A stretch of 64,000 nucleotides of DNA from assembly GCA_009268125.1 (NCBI GenBank), contig WBOU01000007.1, positions 62,001-126,000 on the forward strand. Reading direction: 5' to 3'. Of the stretch, positions 38,519-46,734 are shown piece after piece. The notes under the pieces are model-generated. The model did not search any database, had not been told where the DNA came from, and saw only the letters and a program-made list of their open reading frames with translations. Each line of letters starts with the position of its first letter. Within the stretch, counting starts at the first letter, position 1. Both the position numbers and the translations under genes were made by a program. This stretch comes from Chloroflexia bacterium SDU3-3. GTDB taxonomy: Bacteria > Chloroflexota > Chloroflexia > Chloroflexales > Roseiflexaceae.

Positions 38519-38978
38519 AGCTCGTTCTCGCTGCTGTACGGCTTCAGAAACCAGCGGACAGGCCTGTGCTACGATGTTGTGGTACCTGCACGATATTATA
38601 TGCTGTCCAGATCTAAAACGCAAGGGTTAGGCCTTAATTGCGGCCTATGTGTCAAGAGTTTTTAGCGGGATTTTTGACATAAGCTGTGATATTGTGGTAT
38701 AATACTTGCTCATACAAGTGTCATAATATGGATAGCTTTTGGCCTGTTGTATTAGCCTTAATGATTAACACTTTTTTGCGTTAATCGCGTAAGGCTATCT
38801 AATATCTACCATAGTTAGAGCCATCTTTTCTTATAGGCAACCGGGACCGGAGTTCTATTGTTCTTTATTAAAAAATAGTTTAATGTAGGGGAAATCATAA
38901 AATCGATATCGTTCGTAGATAGCAATATGGTATTTGCGTTTTGCTTAAAGGTTTAGATCTGAACTGTTCAGCAAAGCA
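38519..38978 (+). other. Divergent intergenic region and structured leader of the lipoprotein operon
   Basis: These 460 AT-rich bases hold a near-consensus promoter at 38674-38703 and then about 270 nt of leader. A two-part stem is visible: TAGCCTTA (38753-38760) with TAAGGCTA (38789-38797 region), enclosing GATTAAC (38763-38769) with GTTAATC (38780-38786). A 13-bp palindrome CTGAACTGTTCAG lies at 38959-38971, just before the start codon. No match to a riboswitch class that I know. Confidence 0.5.
38674..38703 (+). promoter_or_regulatory. Near-consensus sigma-70 promoter (TTGACA-N18-TGG TATAAT)
   Basis: TTGACA (38674-38679) is followed after 18 bases by TATAAT (38698-38703) with TGG before it. 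It is the only promoter here with both a perfect -35 and a perfect -10. Its transcript would start near 38710 and reach the lipoprotein gene at 38979. Confidence 0.8.
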
Positions 38979-39719
38979 TTGAAACGTATCTTTTGGTTCG
39001 TGCCGACTCTTATCATCTGCCTTACTGGATGTAGCCAGCCACGCCCGCTTGTGCTTCCAACTCCGACTCTGGCTGGTTCAGAAGCTACAGCAGTAATGCC
39101 CGAGGAAACCTACCAGCCTTTGGCGGCTACCGCCGAAGGGGCGGTAGATACCAGTGTGGCTGAGATGCGTGCAACTGAAACCATTACACCAACAGCTCTT
39201 TTAGCCCCCCCCCCGGCCCTGACCCCTGAGGTCTGGATTGCCATCCCCACATCGTTGCCTCGCTCCAACAGCGCACGCTGGCTCGATCAGCAGGCTGATC
39301 GTACTACCTTTGATCAGCCGAAGCCCTATGTAGCCTCTACACCCGTAATGCTTTTCTGGTATGATCCCATTACCGGCCAACAGCTTGAGATAGGGTACCT
39401 CATTGGCGACTTTATGGCTACGGCCCAATTCGGGCTGGCGTCACGCCCAGGGGTGGTGGCACTGGAAGTGCCATACCATATCGATCAGGACTATGGCCTG
39501 ACGGCAATCTCGCCTGTGGTAAAGGAGCGCATGCGGGCCGCCGGTAGCGAAGATCTGATTCAGGGGTATGTTATCCTTGATGCTGCTGTTGCGCCTGGGC
39601 AGCTGGCACCCACTGCCGAGCCAGGCGCGCTCGGATTACCAGCAATTTCTGCGTTATCGCGTCGTTTCGACGTAGCGAGCGCCTGTGAAAGGAACGGCTT
39701 TGAGCAGTCGCTATCTTAA
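38979..39719 (+). CDS. Hypothetical lipoprotein
   Basis: The 246-residue protein starts at a TTG (38979) with MKRIFWFVPTLIICLTGC, whose lipobox LTGC suggests a lipid anchor. A Thr/Ala/Pro-rich linker (EATAVMPEETYQPLAATAEGA) of about 80 residues precedes a small folded domain (VMLFWYDPITGQQLEIGYLIG, ALEVPYHIDQDYGLTAISPV). No family recognised. The 3' end overlaps the following membrane-protein gene (start 39700), implying coupled translation. Confidence 0.65.
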   Translation: MKRIFWFVPTLIICLTGCSQPRPLVLPTPTLAGSEATAVMPEETYQPLAATAEGAVDTSVAEMRATETITPTALLAPPPALTPEVWIAIPTSLPRSNSARWLDQQADRTTFDQPKPYVASTPVMLFWYDPITGQQLEIGYLIGDFMATAQFGLASRPGVVALEVPYHIDQDYGLTAISPVVKERMRAAGSEDLIQGYVILDAAVAPGQLAPTAEPGALGLPAISALSRRFDVASACERNGFEQSLS

Positions 39720-40656
39720 TATGGTCCGCGATCAGCGGCGGCGGCCTACGGGCTTTCAGATCACGTCAAAAACAGCCTTGACCATCCTCGCCTTTGCGGC
39801 GATGGTCTGCTCGGCCTTTTACTGGTGGGGGGTGCAGTCGGCCCTGACCGACAACCGCCTGATTGCTGCGGCCTTTACCGCGATCTTGGTGCTGGCACCT
39901 CCCGCACTTGTCTCGTTCTTGATCCCATGGTCGCCCGGCGGCATGCTGCTGCAGAAGATCAATGCCCGCACCTGGGGCTACCTGGTGGTGGTGGCCAGCG
40001 CGCTCTATCTGTTGTTCTACTCGTTCCAGCTGCAGTGGAGCTGGTGGGCAGCCCAGCCGATGACCGCTAACAGCAATCTGGTCTATCAGCAGGTGCTGAT
40101 CGGCATTATTGGTTTCATTGTCATCCCCGCCCTGCTGTGGACGCCGGTGACCTCGGAGGAGCTGGTGGAGCAGGTGCGCCAGGCGCATCTCGTGAAGCGC
40201 TATGAGCTTCAGACCCAGGCCGATATCGCCATCCTGCGGGCCACGCTGCTGCGCGCCCAGGAGAAGGCGCTGATCGGCTTTGCCAACCTGACGCTGGAGG
40301 AGCGTGAGGAGCTGGCGGGCGTGATGCGCGGGCTTGTCTCGGGGATCGACCGCACCCTGCAGGAGATCGGGTCGAGCGTAAAGACGGTGAGCGGCGCGAC
40401 GGTGCCCTTCAACGCGCTTGAGGATAACGACGATATCCGCGATGTGCTCGACTATATCAGCGATAGCTTGGTGAACTCCTCGTTTGCGAGCGATGCCCAC
40501 GAGCCCCAGGAGATGATGCTGCCCGTGGCGTCTGCCGACGATGGCTACCAGGAGCCGCGCTACCGCGGCGAACGCGTGGCCGAGGGCGAGCGCACTACCC
40601 GCCAAGAGCGCACCCAGCCGCGCCAGCGCCCGCAGCGGCGCGGGGAGGATTGGTAA
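39700..40656 (+). CDS. Hypothetical membrane protein with cytosolic tail
   Basis: I prefer a TTG at 39700 with AAAGGA upstream (MSSRYLNMVRDQRRRPTGFQ), although a GTG at 39685 and ATG at 39721 are possible. Of 318 residues, four hydrophobic segments fill the first half (AAMVCSAFYWWGVQSALTD to IIGFIVIPALLWTPV). A soluble C-terminal half is helical (ELVEQVRQAHLVKRYELQTQ) and ends in an Arg/Gln-rich tail (RQERTQPRQRPQRRGEDW). It lies between the lipoprotein and the 79-residue gene, as part of a three-gene unit. Confidence 0.65.
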   Translation: MSSRYLNMVRDQRRRPTGFQITSKTALTILAFAAMVCSAFYWWGVQSALTDNRLIAAAFTAILVLAPPALVSFLIPWSPGGMLLQKINARTWGYLVVVASALYLLFYSFQLQWSWWAAQPMTANSNLVYQQVLIGIIGFIVIPALLWTPVTSEELVEQVRQAHLVKRYELQTQADIAILRATLLRAQEKALIGFANLTLEEREELAGVMRGLVSGIDRTLQEIGSSVKTVSGATVPFNALEDNDDIRDVLDYISDSLVNSSFASDAHEPQEMMLPVASADDGYQEPRYRGERVAEGERTTRQERTQPRQRPQRRGEDW

Positions 40657-40659
40657 GCC

Positions 40660-40899
40660 ATGCGGGGCCTTCTCTACTCGACTGATCAGCGCCTTCCTGA
40701 GGAAGATCTGTTTGAGCTGACTGATATCTTGGCATGCCAGATCTTCCAAAAGTTTGGCGATCGTGCGTTTCGGCTGAGCCGCCGTGATGTGGCTGAGCTT
40801 GTGGCCAGCTATATCGAGGATCTCGATGCCGAGGATCAGCGTGCCGTGCCCTGGATGGTGTGGGACCTGATCCAAGAAGGGCTGGACGCGGACATCTAA
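40660..40899 (+). CDS. Small hypothetical acidic protein
   Basis: The 79-residue protein (MRGLLYSTDQRLPEEDLFEL) begins three bases after the preceding stop and belongs to the same transcript. It is acidic and mostly helical, with the stretch RLSRRDVAELVASYIEDLDAEDQ. I recognise no family, but a helical composition and a stop-start spacing of three bases support a real gene. A strong terminator follows. Confidence 0.65.
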   Translation: MRGLLYSTDQRLPEEDLFELTDILACQIFQKFGDRAFRLSRRDVAELVASYIEDLDAEDQRAVPWMVWDLIQEGLDADI

Positions 40900-40926
40900 G
40901 CCAGCCGCGTTCTGTGATCGTGCTGC

Positions 40927-40972
40927 GAGCACTGGATGGCACAGCCTTTGTGCATCCAGTGCTCGTTTTTTT
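40927..40972 (+). terminator. Strong intrinsic terminator after the lipoprotein operon
   Basis: GAGCACTGGAT (40927-40937) pairs with ATCCAGTGCTC (40954-40964), and a second GCAC/GTGC step lies inside; T-run 40966-40972 follows. It separates the trio from nadD. Confidence 0.88.
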
Positions 40973-40982
40973 GAAGATGCTA

Positions 40983-40988
40983 TATAAT
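40983..40988 (+). promoter_or_regulatory. -10 element (TATAAT) seven bases before nadD
   Basis: The expected transcription start, about seven bases after TATAAT, would fall on or next to the A of the nadD ATG at 40995, so the transcript would be leaderless. No Shine-Dalgarno is present. Confidence 0.6.
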
Positions 40989-40994
40989 GCCCCT

Positions 40995-41591
40995 ATGACG
41001 CGAAAGATCGGTCTTCTTGGCGGGACATTTGACCCGATCCACTATGGGCATCTGGCGCTCGCCGAGGATGTGCGGGCCGCACTTGGCCTTGATCAGCTGG
41101 TGTTTATCCCAGCGGCTCAGCAGCCCTTTAAGCGCAGCCAGCGGGTGACGCCCGCGCTCCAACGCCTAGAGATGCTGCAGCTGGCCTGTGCGGAGAACCC
41201 GCACTTTGCAATCTCGACGATCGAGCTGGATCGCGCGGGTGTCTCGTATACAGCAGTGACGCTTGAGGCGCTGCACCGCCAGCAGCTGGGCGAGCTGTTT
41301 TTTTTGGTGGGGGCCGATACGCTGATGGATATGCCGAGGTGGTATCTGGCTGGGCAGATCGCGCAGTATGCCACTGTGGTGGGCGTGCAGCGCCCTGGGG
41401 TGGTGCTTGACAGCACGCGGCTGCTGGCGCAGCTGCCTAGCCTGGCCGGGCGGCTACAGGTCTACCCCGGCCCCGATATGCATGTCTCTAGCACCGAGCT
41501 GCGTGAGCGCGTGGCCGCTGGCCGGAGCATCCGCTACTTTACGCCGGACGCGGTGGTTGAGTACATACAGATGCAAGGTCTGTACCGATAG
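40995..41591 (+). CDS. nadD: Nicotinate-nucleotide adenylyltransferase
   Basis: The 198-residue protein begins MTRKIGLLGGTFDPIHYGHL, with the nucleotidyltransferase motif GGTFDPIHYGH, and later has VGADTLMDM and SSTELRERVAAG (the ISSTxIR motif). It adenylates nicotinate mononucleotide in NAD synthesis. The ATG at 40995 lies seven bases after the -10 and there is no Shine-Dalgarno, so it is probably translated from a leaderless mRNA. rsmG follows after 63 bases. Confidence 0.96.
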   Translation: MTRKIGLLGGTFDPIHYGHLALAEDVRAALGLDQLVFIPAAQQPFKRSQRVTPALQRLEMLQLACAENPHFAISTIELDRAGVSYTAVTLEALHRQQLGELFFLVGADTLMDMPRWYLAGQIAQYATVVGVQRPGVVLDSTRLLAQLPSLAGRLQVYPGPDMHVSSTELRERVAAGRSIRYFTPDAVVEYIQMQGLYR

Positions 41592-41654
41592 ATCTGCTGA
41601 TATGCGATGGTTTCTTGAGCTACTATGGTGGCTAGCTATGGTGACGGTGCGAAG

Positions 41655-42356
41655 ATGAAATTGCTTACAACAGTCGCGCGTTCGTGGGGGCTTGAGCTGA
41701 CCGATCTGCAGCGCGACCAGTTTGCCCTGTATGCCGATGAGCTGCGCTCGTGGAACGAGCAGTTCAACCTCACTGCGATCACCGACCCCGATGGCATTGC
41801 TGTGCGGCATTTCCTCGACTCGCTGCGGATCGCCAAGAGCTGGGGCGGGGTGCCCGGGCACCTGATCGATGTGGGTACGGGTGCGGGCTTCCCTGGCCTG
41901 CCGCTGAAGATTCTGCACCCCGAGCTGCGGCTGACCATGGTGGAGAGCATTGAGAAGAAGGCCACGTTTTTGCGCCATATCGCCGCTGAGCTGGGGCTGG
42001 GCGAGGTGGATGTGGTGGTGGCGCGGGCCGAGGCGGTGGGGCGCGAGCCGCAGCACCGCGAGCGCTACGATATGGCGGTCTCGCGCGCGGTGGCCGAGCT
42101 GCGCGTGCTGTGCGAGTACTGCCTGCCGCTGGTGCGGCCTGGGGGGCGCTTCCTGGCCCCCAAGGGCGGCCAGATCGCGCAGGAGGTGGAGCTGGCGCGC
42201 GGGGCTATTGCCAAGCTGGGCGGCCAGATCGCCGCCGTGGAGCCGGTGGAGCTGCCCGAGATCGAGCCGCGCAGCCTGGTGGTGATCGACAAGATCGCGC
42301 CGACCTCGGCGCAGTACCCGCGCGCCGTAGGCATCCCTACCAAGCGCCCGCTGTAG
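41655..42356 (+). CDS. rsmG: 16S rRNA (guanine-N7)-methyltransferase RsmG
   Basis: The 233-residue protein starts at ATG 41655 (MKLLTTVARSWGLELTDLQR). Family motifs: WNEQFNLTAITDPDGIAVRH, HLIDVGTGAGFPGLPLKILHP (SAM loop) and MVESIEKKATFLRHI. RsmG methylates G527 of 16S rRNA; loss gives low-level streptomycin resistance. It follows nadD on the same strand. Confidence 0.94.
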   Translation: MKLLTTVARSWGLELTDLQRDQFALYADELRSWNEQFNLTAITDPDGIAVRHFLDSLRIAKSWGGVPGHLIDVGTGAGFPGLPLKILHPELRLTMVESIEKKATFLRHIAAELGLGEVDVVVARAEAVGREPQHRERYDMAVSRAVAELRVLCEYCLPLVRPGGRFLAPKGGQIAQEVELARGAIAKLGGQIAAVEPVELPEIEPRSLVVIDKIAPTSAQYPRAVGIPTKRPL

Positions 42357-42435
42357 AGCTATGGCTCTTTTCCTGCTGTGTGTAACCTTTGATCGGGTTC
42401 TGACGTATAAGTTATTGAAGATCACTATGGCGGCG

Positions 42436-42444
42436 TGCTAGAAT
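42436..42444 (+). promoter_or_regulatory. Extended -10 promoter element (TGCTAGAAT) for pspA
   Basis: TGC-TAGAAT lies 78 bases before the pspA start, with no clear -35. Confidence 0.5.
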
Positions 42445-42521
42445 GATGCAGTGGCATGTTCCGGCGCGCTCCGTATGATACGATGACGTAAACACATAAC
42501 GCCAGCTAAGGAGAAAGAGAC

Positions 42522-43184
42522 ATGTCGATCTTCAGCCGCATCCGTGACCTGCTCAGCGCGAATATCAATGCGATGTTGGACAACGCGGAAGATCCGGAGA
42601 AGATGGCCGATGAGTATCTTCGGCAGCTGACGAACCAGCTGTATGAGGCCAAGACCAACGTCGCCTCGGCGATGGCGGATGCGAACCGCCTGAACGCCAA
42701 GGAGACGCAGTACACCGCCGAGGCCGATAGCTGGACGACAAAGGCCGAGACGGCGCTGCGCGCTGGCGATGAGACGCTGGCCAAGGCCGCGCTCTCGCGC
42801 AAGGTGCAGGCCTCCAAGCTTGCGAATGAGTATAAAGAGCAGTCGGACGCCCAGGATACTCAGGTGGAGCAGCTGCAGCAGGCGCTCATCCAGCTGGAGA
42901 CCCGCATCGCCGAGACGAAGGCCAAGCGCGACCTGATCGTGGCCAAGAAGAACCGCGCCCAGACTCAGGAGGCCATCCAGCGCACCGCGCGCGGCCTCGG
43001 CCAGGTGAGCGCGCTCGACAAGCTGGATCAGCTGGAGGAGAAGGTTGATGGCCGCCTGGCCAAGGCCGACGCCATGACCCAGCTGGAGAACGACTCGCTG
43101 GAGAACAAGTTCAAGAATCTTGAGCGCGATAGCGAGGTCGACTCGGAGCTTGCCGAGCTGAAGCGCAAGCTCGGCCAGTCGTAG
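42522..43184 (+). CDS. pspA: PspA/IM30 (phage shock/Vipp1) family membrane-stress protein
   Basis: The 220-residue protein has AAGGAG upstream and begins MSIFSRIRDLLSANINAMLD, the amphipathic helix and first repeat of the family, with MADEYLRQLTNQLYEAKTNV and long coiled coils thereafter. PspA/Vipp1 proteins assemble into large rings on the inner face of the membrane to maintain it. No psp operon partner is adjacent. A terminator closes the gene. Confidence 0.93.
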   Translation: MSIFSRIRDLLSANINAMLDNAEDPEKMADEYLRQLTNQLYEAKTNVASAMADANRLNAKETQYTAEADSWTTKAETALRAGDETLAKAALSRKVQASKLANEYKEQSDAQDTQVEQLQQALIQLETRIAETKAKRDLIVAKKNRAQTQEAIQRTARGLGQVSALDKLDQLEEKVDGRLAKADAMTQLENDSLENKFKNLERDSEVDSELAELKRKLGQS

Positions 43185-43216
43185 CTTTCTCGCTCGCCCC
43201 CAGGCGGGTATAGATA

Positions 43217-43254
43217 AAGCGCGCCCCAGATCATTCGATCTGGGGCGCGCTTTT
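43217..43254. terminator. Strong hairpin terminator between pspA and glgP
   Basis: A perfect 16-bp stem (43217-43232 with 43237-43252) with a four-base loop is followed by TTTT. It lies between convergent genes. Confidence 0.88.
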
Positions 43255-43262
43255 GCTTTCAG

Positions 43263-45404
43263 TTAGGCAGCTGTCTCACCCATAGCGGTGAGGTAAAGCT
43301 GCTGGGTGTACTGCTTGAGCATGCGGGTGGTGGAAAACACCGGCCCGCAGGTGGCAATGGCCTCCTTGCTGATTGCCATCCAGCGATGGGGGATGCCCGC
43401 GCTGTCGCGATCGTAGTAGGTAGGCAGCACCTCGTTCTCGAGCAGGGTATAGAGGTGGCGGGCGTCGTCCCAGTCCTGCTCTTCGAGGCTGGCGTACTCC
43501 TTCTCCTGCCCGATGGCCCAGCCGTTCTTACCGTTGTAGGCCTCGGGCCACCATCCATCCAGGATGGACATGTTGGGTGCGCCGTTGAGCGCGGCCTTCA
43601 TGCCGCTGGTGCCGCTGGCCTCATAGGGGCGGCGCGGGGTGTTGAGCCACATGTCGACGCCCTGCACCAACCAGCGCGCCACGCACATATCGTACTCCTC
43701 TAGGAAGAGGATCTTGCCCGAGAATCCAGGCTGGAGCGACAGCTGATAGACCTGCTGGATGAACAGCTTGCCGGGGTCGTCGTTGGGGTGGGCCTTGCCC
43801 GCGAAGATGATCTGCATCGGGCGGGCCGGGTTGTTCAGGATGGACTTGAGCCGCTCGGGGTCTTTGAACAGCAGCGTGGCGCGCTTGTAGGTGGCGAAGC
43901 GGCGGGCGAACCCGATAGTGAAGGCGTTGGTATCCAGCGCGTAGTCGGCGGCGGCGGTGGGCATGTTGAAGCGGGTGTAGCGCTGGCGCAGCCGCGTGCG
44001 GGCGTTGGTGATCAGCTGGTTCTTCAGCTCGTTGTGGGTCTGCCACAGCACATCGTCGGGGATCTCGTAGACCTTCTGCCAGCGGGCGGTGTTGTCGATC
44101 TCGTGCTCCCAGCCGCGGCCCAGGTAGGCATCGTAGATGCGGCGCATGCCGGGGGCCAGCCACGTGAAGGGGTGGATGCCGTTGGTGATCGAGGTGATCG
44201 GCACCTGGTCGACCGGCTTCTCGGGGTAGAGCCACTTCCACATGTCGCGCGAGACCTCGCCGTGCAGCTTGGAGACGCCGTTGTGCAGCTTGGAGAGCTT
44301 GAGCGCCAGCACCGTCATGGCGAAGGTCGGCCCCCAGGACTGCTGTTGGAGCGCCACCTCGATGAACTCGTCGCGGCTGAGGCCCAGATCAGTCCAGTAC
44401 TGCCAGAAGTACTTCTCGATCAGCGGCAGCGGGAAGGCGTCGTTGCCAGCGGGCACCGGGGTGTGGGTCGTGAAGATGCACTGGCTGCTGACCTCGGCGC
44501 AGGCATCCTTGAACGACATGCCGCGCTTGACTTTCTCGCGGGCCAGCTCGAGCACTAGGAAGGCCGAGTGGCCCTCGTTCATGTGCCAGGCGGTGGGGGC
44601 GATGCCCATCTTGCGCAGGGCGCGCACGCCGCCGATGCCTAGCACGATCTCCTGTGCCACGCGCATGTCCTGGTCGCCGCCGTAGAGCCGCGCGGCCAGC
44701 TCGCGATCCTGCGGGCTGTTGGGGTGGATGTCGGTGTCCATCAGCAGCAGGGGCACGCGGCCAACCTGCACCTTGTAGACCTTGGCGTAGATCGTGCGGC
44801 CCGGCAGCTCGACCTCGACCACCACCTCCTCGCCCTCGGGGGTGATGGCGGGCGTGGCGGCCACATCGGCGAAGTTCAGCTTGTTGTAGATCGCCTCCTG
44901 CCAGCCGCTGTGATCGAGCCGCTGCCGGAAGTAGCCCTGGGGGTAGATGAAGCCGATGGCGGTGAAGGGCAGGCCAAGGTCGCTGGCCTCCTTTACGTGG
45001 TCGCCCGCGAGGATGCCGAGGCCGCCGGAGTAGATCGGCAGCGATTCGTGCAGGCCGAACTCGGCGGAGAAGTAGGCGATGCCCTGGCCCTCGCCGCTGC
45101 CGTAGTTCTTGGCGTACCACGTGTCGGTGGCGGCGATGTAGGCGTCGAAGGCCGCGAGCACGCGGTCGTACTCGCTCAGGTAGGTGGAATCTTCGGCTGC
45201 TGCGGCGAGCTTCTTCTGGCGGACATCGCGTAGGAAATCGACGGGATTGTGGTAGACCAGCTCCCATAGCTCGGGATCGACCTGGCGAAAGAGATCTTGG
45301 GCTTCTGGGTGCCATGCCCAGTACAGGTTGTAGGCGAGTTCCCGCAGCCGCGCGATGCGGCTTGGGATGGGCGTGAAGAGCAGATCGACACTCGTCGGAC
45401 TCAC
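43263..45404 (-). CDS. glgP: Alpha-glucan phosphorylase (glycogen phosphorylase family GT35)
   Basis: The 713-residue protein starts at a GTG preceded by GGAGGAAATA. It begins [25 protein letters not shown]-like and contains the GT35 core: [64 protein letters not shown] and [19 protein letters not shown], the last near the pyridoxal phosphate lysine region. It phosphorolyses alpha-1,4-glucan to glucose-1-phosphate. The roughly 700-residue length is that of the shorter glucan phosphorylases. No other glycogen genes are adjacent. Confidence 0.95.
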   Translation of the reverse strand: MSPTSVDLLFTPIPSRIARLRELAYNLYWAWHPEAQDLFRQVDPELWELVYHNPVDFLRDVRQKKLAAAAEDSTYLSEYDRVLAAFDAYIAATDTWYAKNYGSGEGQGIAYFSAEFGLHESLPIYSGGLGILAGDHVKEASDLGLPFTAIGFIYPQGYFRQRLDHSGWQEAIYNKLNFADVAATPAITPEGEEVVVEVELPGRTIYAKVYKVQVGRVPLLLMDTDIHPNSPQDRELAARLYGGDQDMRVAQEIVLGIGGVRALRKMGIAPTAWHMNEGHSAFLVLELAREKVKRGMSFKDACAEVSSQCIFTTHTPVPAGNDAFPLPLIEKYFWQYWTDLGLSRDEFIEVALQQQSWGPTFAMTVLALKLSKLHNGVSKLHGEVSRDMWKWLYPEKPVDQVPITSITNGIHPFTWLAPGMRRIYDAYLGRGWEHEIDNTARWQKVYEIPDDVLWQTHNELKNQLITNARTRLRQRYTRFNMPTAAADYALDTNAFTIGFARRFATYKRATLLFKDPERLKSILNNPARPMQIIFAGKAHPNDDPGKLFIQQVYQLSLQPGFSGKILFLEEYDMCVARWLVQGVDMWLNTPRRPYEASGTSGMKAALNGAPNMSILDGWWPEAYNGKNGWAIGQEKEYASLEEQDWDDARHLYTLLENEVLPTYYDRDSAGIPHRWMAISKEAIATCGPVFSTTRMLKQYTQQLYLTAMGETAA

Positions 45405-45578
45405 TGCTATTTCCTCCTACAGCTAGGGGCTGAGGTTGGTTCCCCTGGTGAGCTAAAACAGTTTAGCTTCGATTGTAACCAGAGATCCCAAACCTGTCCA
45501 GTTACGATGCTGATCCCAGGGCGATGTGCGGCTCGCTGCCGATGGACCAAACCCCCATGTGCGCATAAACATAGCTGT

Positions 45579-45587
45579 ATTGTAGCA
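45579..45587 (-). promoter_or_regulatory. Extended -10 promoter element (TGCTACAAT) for glgP
   Basis: On the minus strand TGC precedes TACAAT, about 175 bases upstream of the glgP start codon. Confidence 0.5.
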
Positions 45588-45785
45588 CGGGGCTGCAAGG
45601 ACGTGCGGTTTGGTGCTCTTTATAGAGGCTTGGGGCATGCCCAGCGGGCCTGATTTCCCACTGCGCAGCCATGGTGCTACCACCAATGGGCTGTATGATA
45701 GTTAGGGTGGGAAATGCTGGACGAAAGTACGCTCGTGGGTAACAACGTGGGCGAGCCTAGAGGCATGGAGTGGCACAAGCGGCTA

Positions 45786-45794
45786 TGGTATAAT
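45786..45794 (+). promoter_or_regulatory. Extended -10 promoter element (TGGTATAAT)
   Basis: TGG-TATAAT lies 33 bases upstream of the start of the 107-residue protein gene at 45828. Confidence 0.65.
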
Positions 45795-45827
45795 AGCATC
45801 GCAATGCGATAGATGAAGGAAATGTGT

Positions 45828-46151
45828 ATGAGCGACCAGGCTGTTCAGCAGGCAAGCCAGCTACAATATCCCGCCCCGCAGACAACACCCGACCCCAGCG
45901 AAGCTCGCAGGCTGCTTTCCATAACCTTCAACCCTGGCGAGCATGTGTGGCTGGTGCGCGAGCAGCACGAGCCGACCCACGGCTTGTGGCACCTCGATGT
46001 CGCGCAGCAGGGCGGCTTTGGCACCTGGCTTCTGCGGCGCTTCCGCTACGACGAGGCCACCAGCGTGCTGTACTTTCTTGGCGAGGAAGCGTTAAGCGAC
46101 GCGGCGTTCGCCGCCATCCGCGCGAGCCGCCCACGCTTTCCTATGCCCTAG
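45828..46151 (+). CDS. Small hypothetical protein
   Basis: The 107-residue protein (MSDQAVQQASQLQYPAPQTT) starts at ATG 45828 with GAAGGA upstream. After a Gln/Pro-rich N-terminus it has a compact region, HVWLVREQHEPTHGLWHLDV, then LLRRFRYDEATSVLYFLGEE, with the look of a small beta-rich domain. I recognise no family. The promoter element at 45786-45794 supports expression. The next gene follows on the same strand after 107 bases. Confidence 0.6.
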   Translation: MSDQAVQQASQLQYPAPQTTPDPSEARRLLSITFNPGEHVWLVREQHEPTHGLWHLDVAQQGGFGTWLLRRFRYDEATSVLYFLGEEALSDAAFAAIRASRPRFPMP

Positions 46152-46258
46152 CCGCTCGGCTAGGGCTGGGTGTCTTCGCTAGCTGCCCTAAAGCAGGCCG
46201 CCGAGATCCAAGGAAAAACGGGCAATTCAGCTACCACTATCAGCGGAGGAGCATCGGT

Positions 46259-46531
46259 ATGGCCGACGTGACCCCCTCGGCAAATGCGCAGGAGCCGCAC
46301 CCATGGGCAGGGCTGAGCACGAATGAGCTGCTGTCCATGGTGGTGTACGAGCTCTATGGGCCGGTAAGCGCTCTGGGATCGGAAGTCGATCGCCTGTCGC
46401 GCGGCGAGTTCGATGATGACGAGCTGCTTACCCTGATCGATCAGATGCGCGACGCGACAAATCAGCTGAGTCGGCTGGTGGTGACCCTGAAGCGCTACAC
46501 GGCAGATCTGCCGCCCGAGCCAGCGCCGTAA
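46259..46531 (+). CDS. Standalone DHp-like (histidine kinase dimerisation-like) small protein lacking the His
   Basis: The 90-residue protein starts at ATG 46259 with GCGGAGGAGC upstream; the longer frame that reaches it from 45824 is a shadow. The sequence LLSMVVYELYGPVSALGSEV aligns with kinase DHp helices such as DVSHELRTPLAAMRG of the 3286 kinase, with Tyr in place of the phospho-accepting His. The helix pair ends at QLSRLVVTLKRYTADL. There is no ATPase domain. A role as a dimerisation competitor is speculation. Confidence 0.6.
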   Translation: MADVTPSANAQEPHPWAGLSTNELLSMVVYELYGPVSALGSEVDRLSRGEFDDDELLTLIDQMRDATNQLSRLVVTLKRYTADLPPEPAP

Positions 46532-46535
46532 AGCC

Positions 46536-46568
46536 AAGCCCCGCCCATGCGAACCATGGGCGGGGCTT
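46536..46568. terminator. Hairpin between convergent small genes
   Basis: A perfect 14-bp stem (46536-46549 with 46555-46568) and a five-base loop, with no T-run. It lies between the DHp-like gene and the end of the 42-residue minus-strand gene. Confidence 0.65.
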
Positions 46569-46572
46569 GTGG

Positions 46573-46701
46573 CTAGACTATCTCGGTGTCTGGCTCGCCA
46601 AGGATCTTGTTGGTGAGGAACAGCGCGAGCCGGGTGGCGGCGATGCTCAGCACCAGGCTGAGCAGGCCGTAGACGATCCTTCGCTTGGCATCTTCTTCCA
46701 A
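46573..46701 (-). CDS. Small membrane protein of 42 residues (TTG start)
   Basis: A TTG at 46701 has a perfect AGGAGG seven bases upstream (46709-46714). The product is MEEDAKRRIVYGLLSLVLSI followed by a short helix and a C-terminal GEPDTEIV: one membrane segment with a basic N-terminal flank and an acidic end. It is encoded 33 bases after the YugP-type protease gene on the same strand. Too short for ordinary gene finders but the ribosome-binding site and sense composition make it credible. Confidence 0.65.
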   Translation of the reverse strand: MEEDAKRRIVYGLLSLVLSIAATRLALFLTNKILGEPDTEIV

Positions 46702-46734
46702 AGCAAACCCTCCTGATGGATGTAGAAGCGAATC

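Larger units (their letters stand above)
45405..45827. other. Divergent intergenic region between glgP and the 107-residue gene
   Basis: This 423-base gap holds a minus-strand TGCTACAAT element (45579-45587), giving glgP a leader of about 170 nt, and a plus-strand TGGTATAAT (45786-45794). I see no gene in the remainder. Confidence 0.5.

Noticed and set aside
45824-46258. Long frame (45824-46531) joining two small genes
   Set aside because: The first part is a shadow of the 107-residue gene in another frame; only the part from ATG 46259 has its own Shine-Dalgarno and a sensible sequence.
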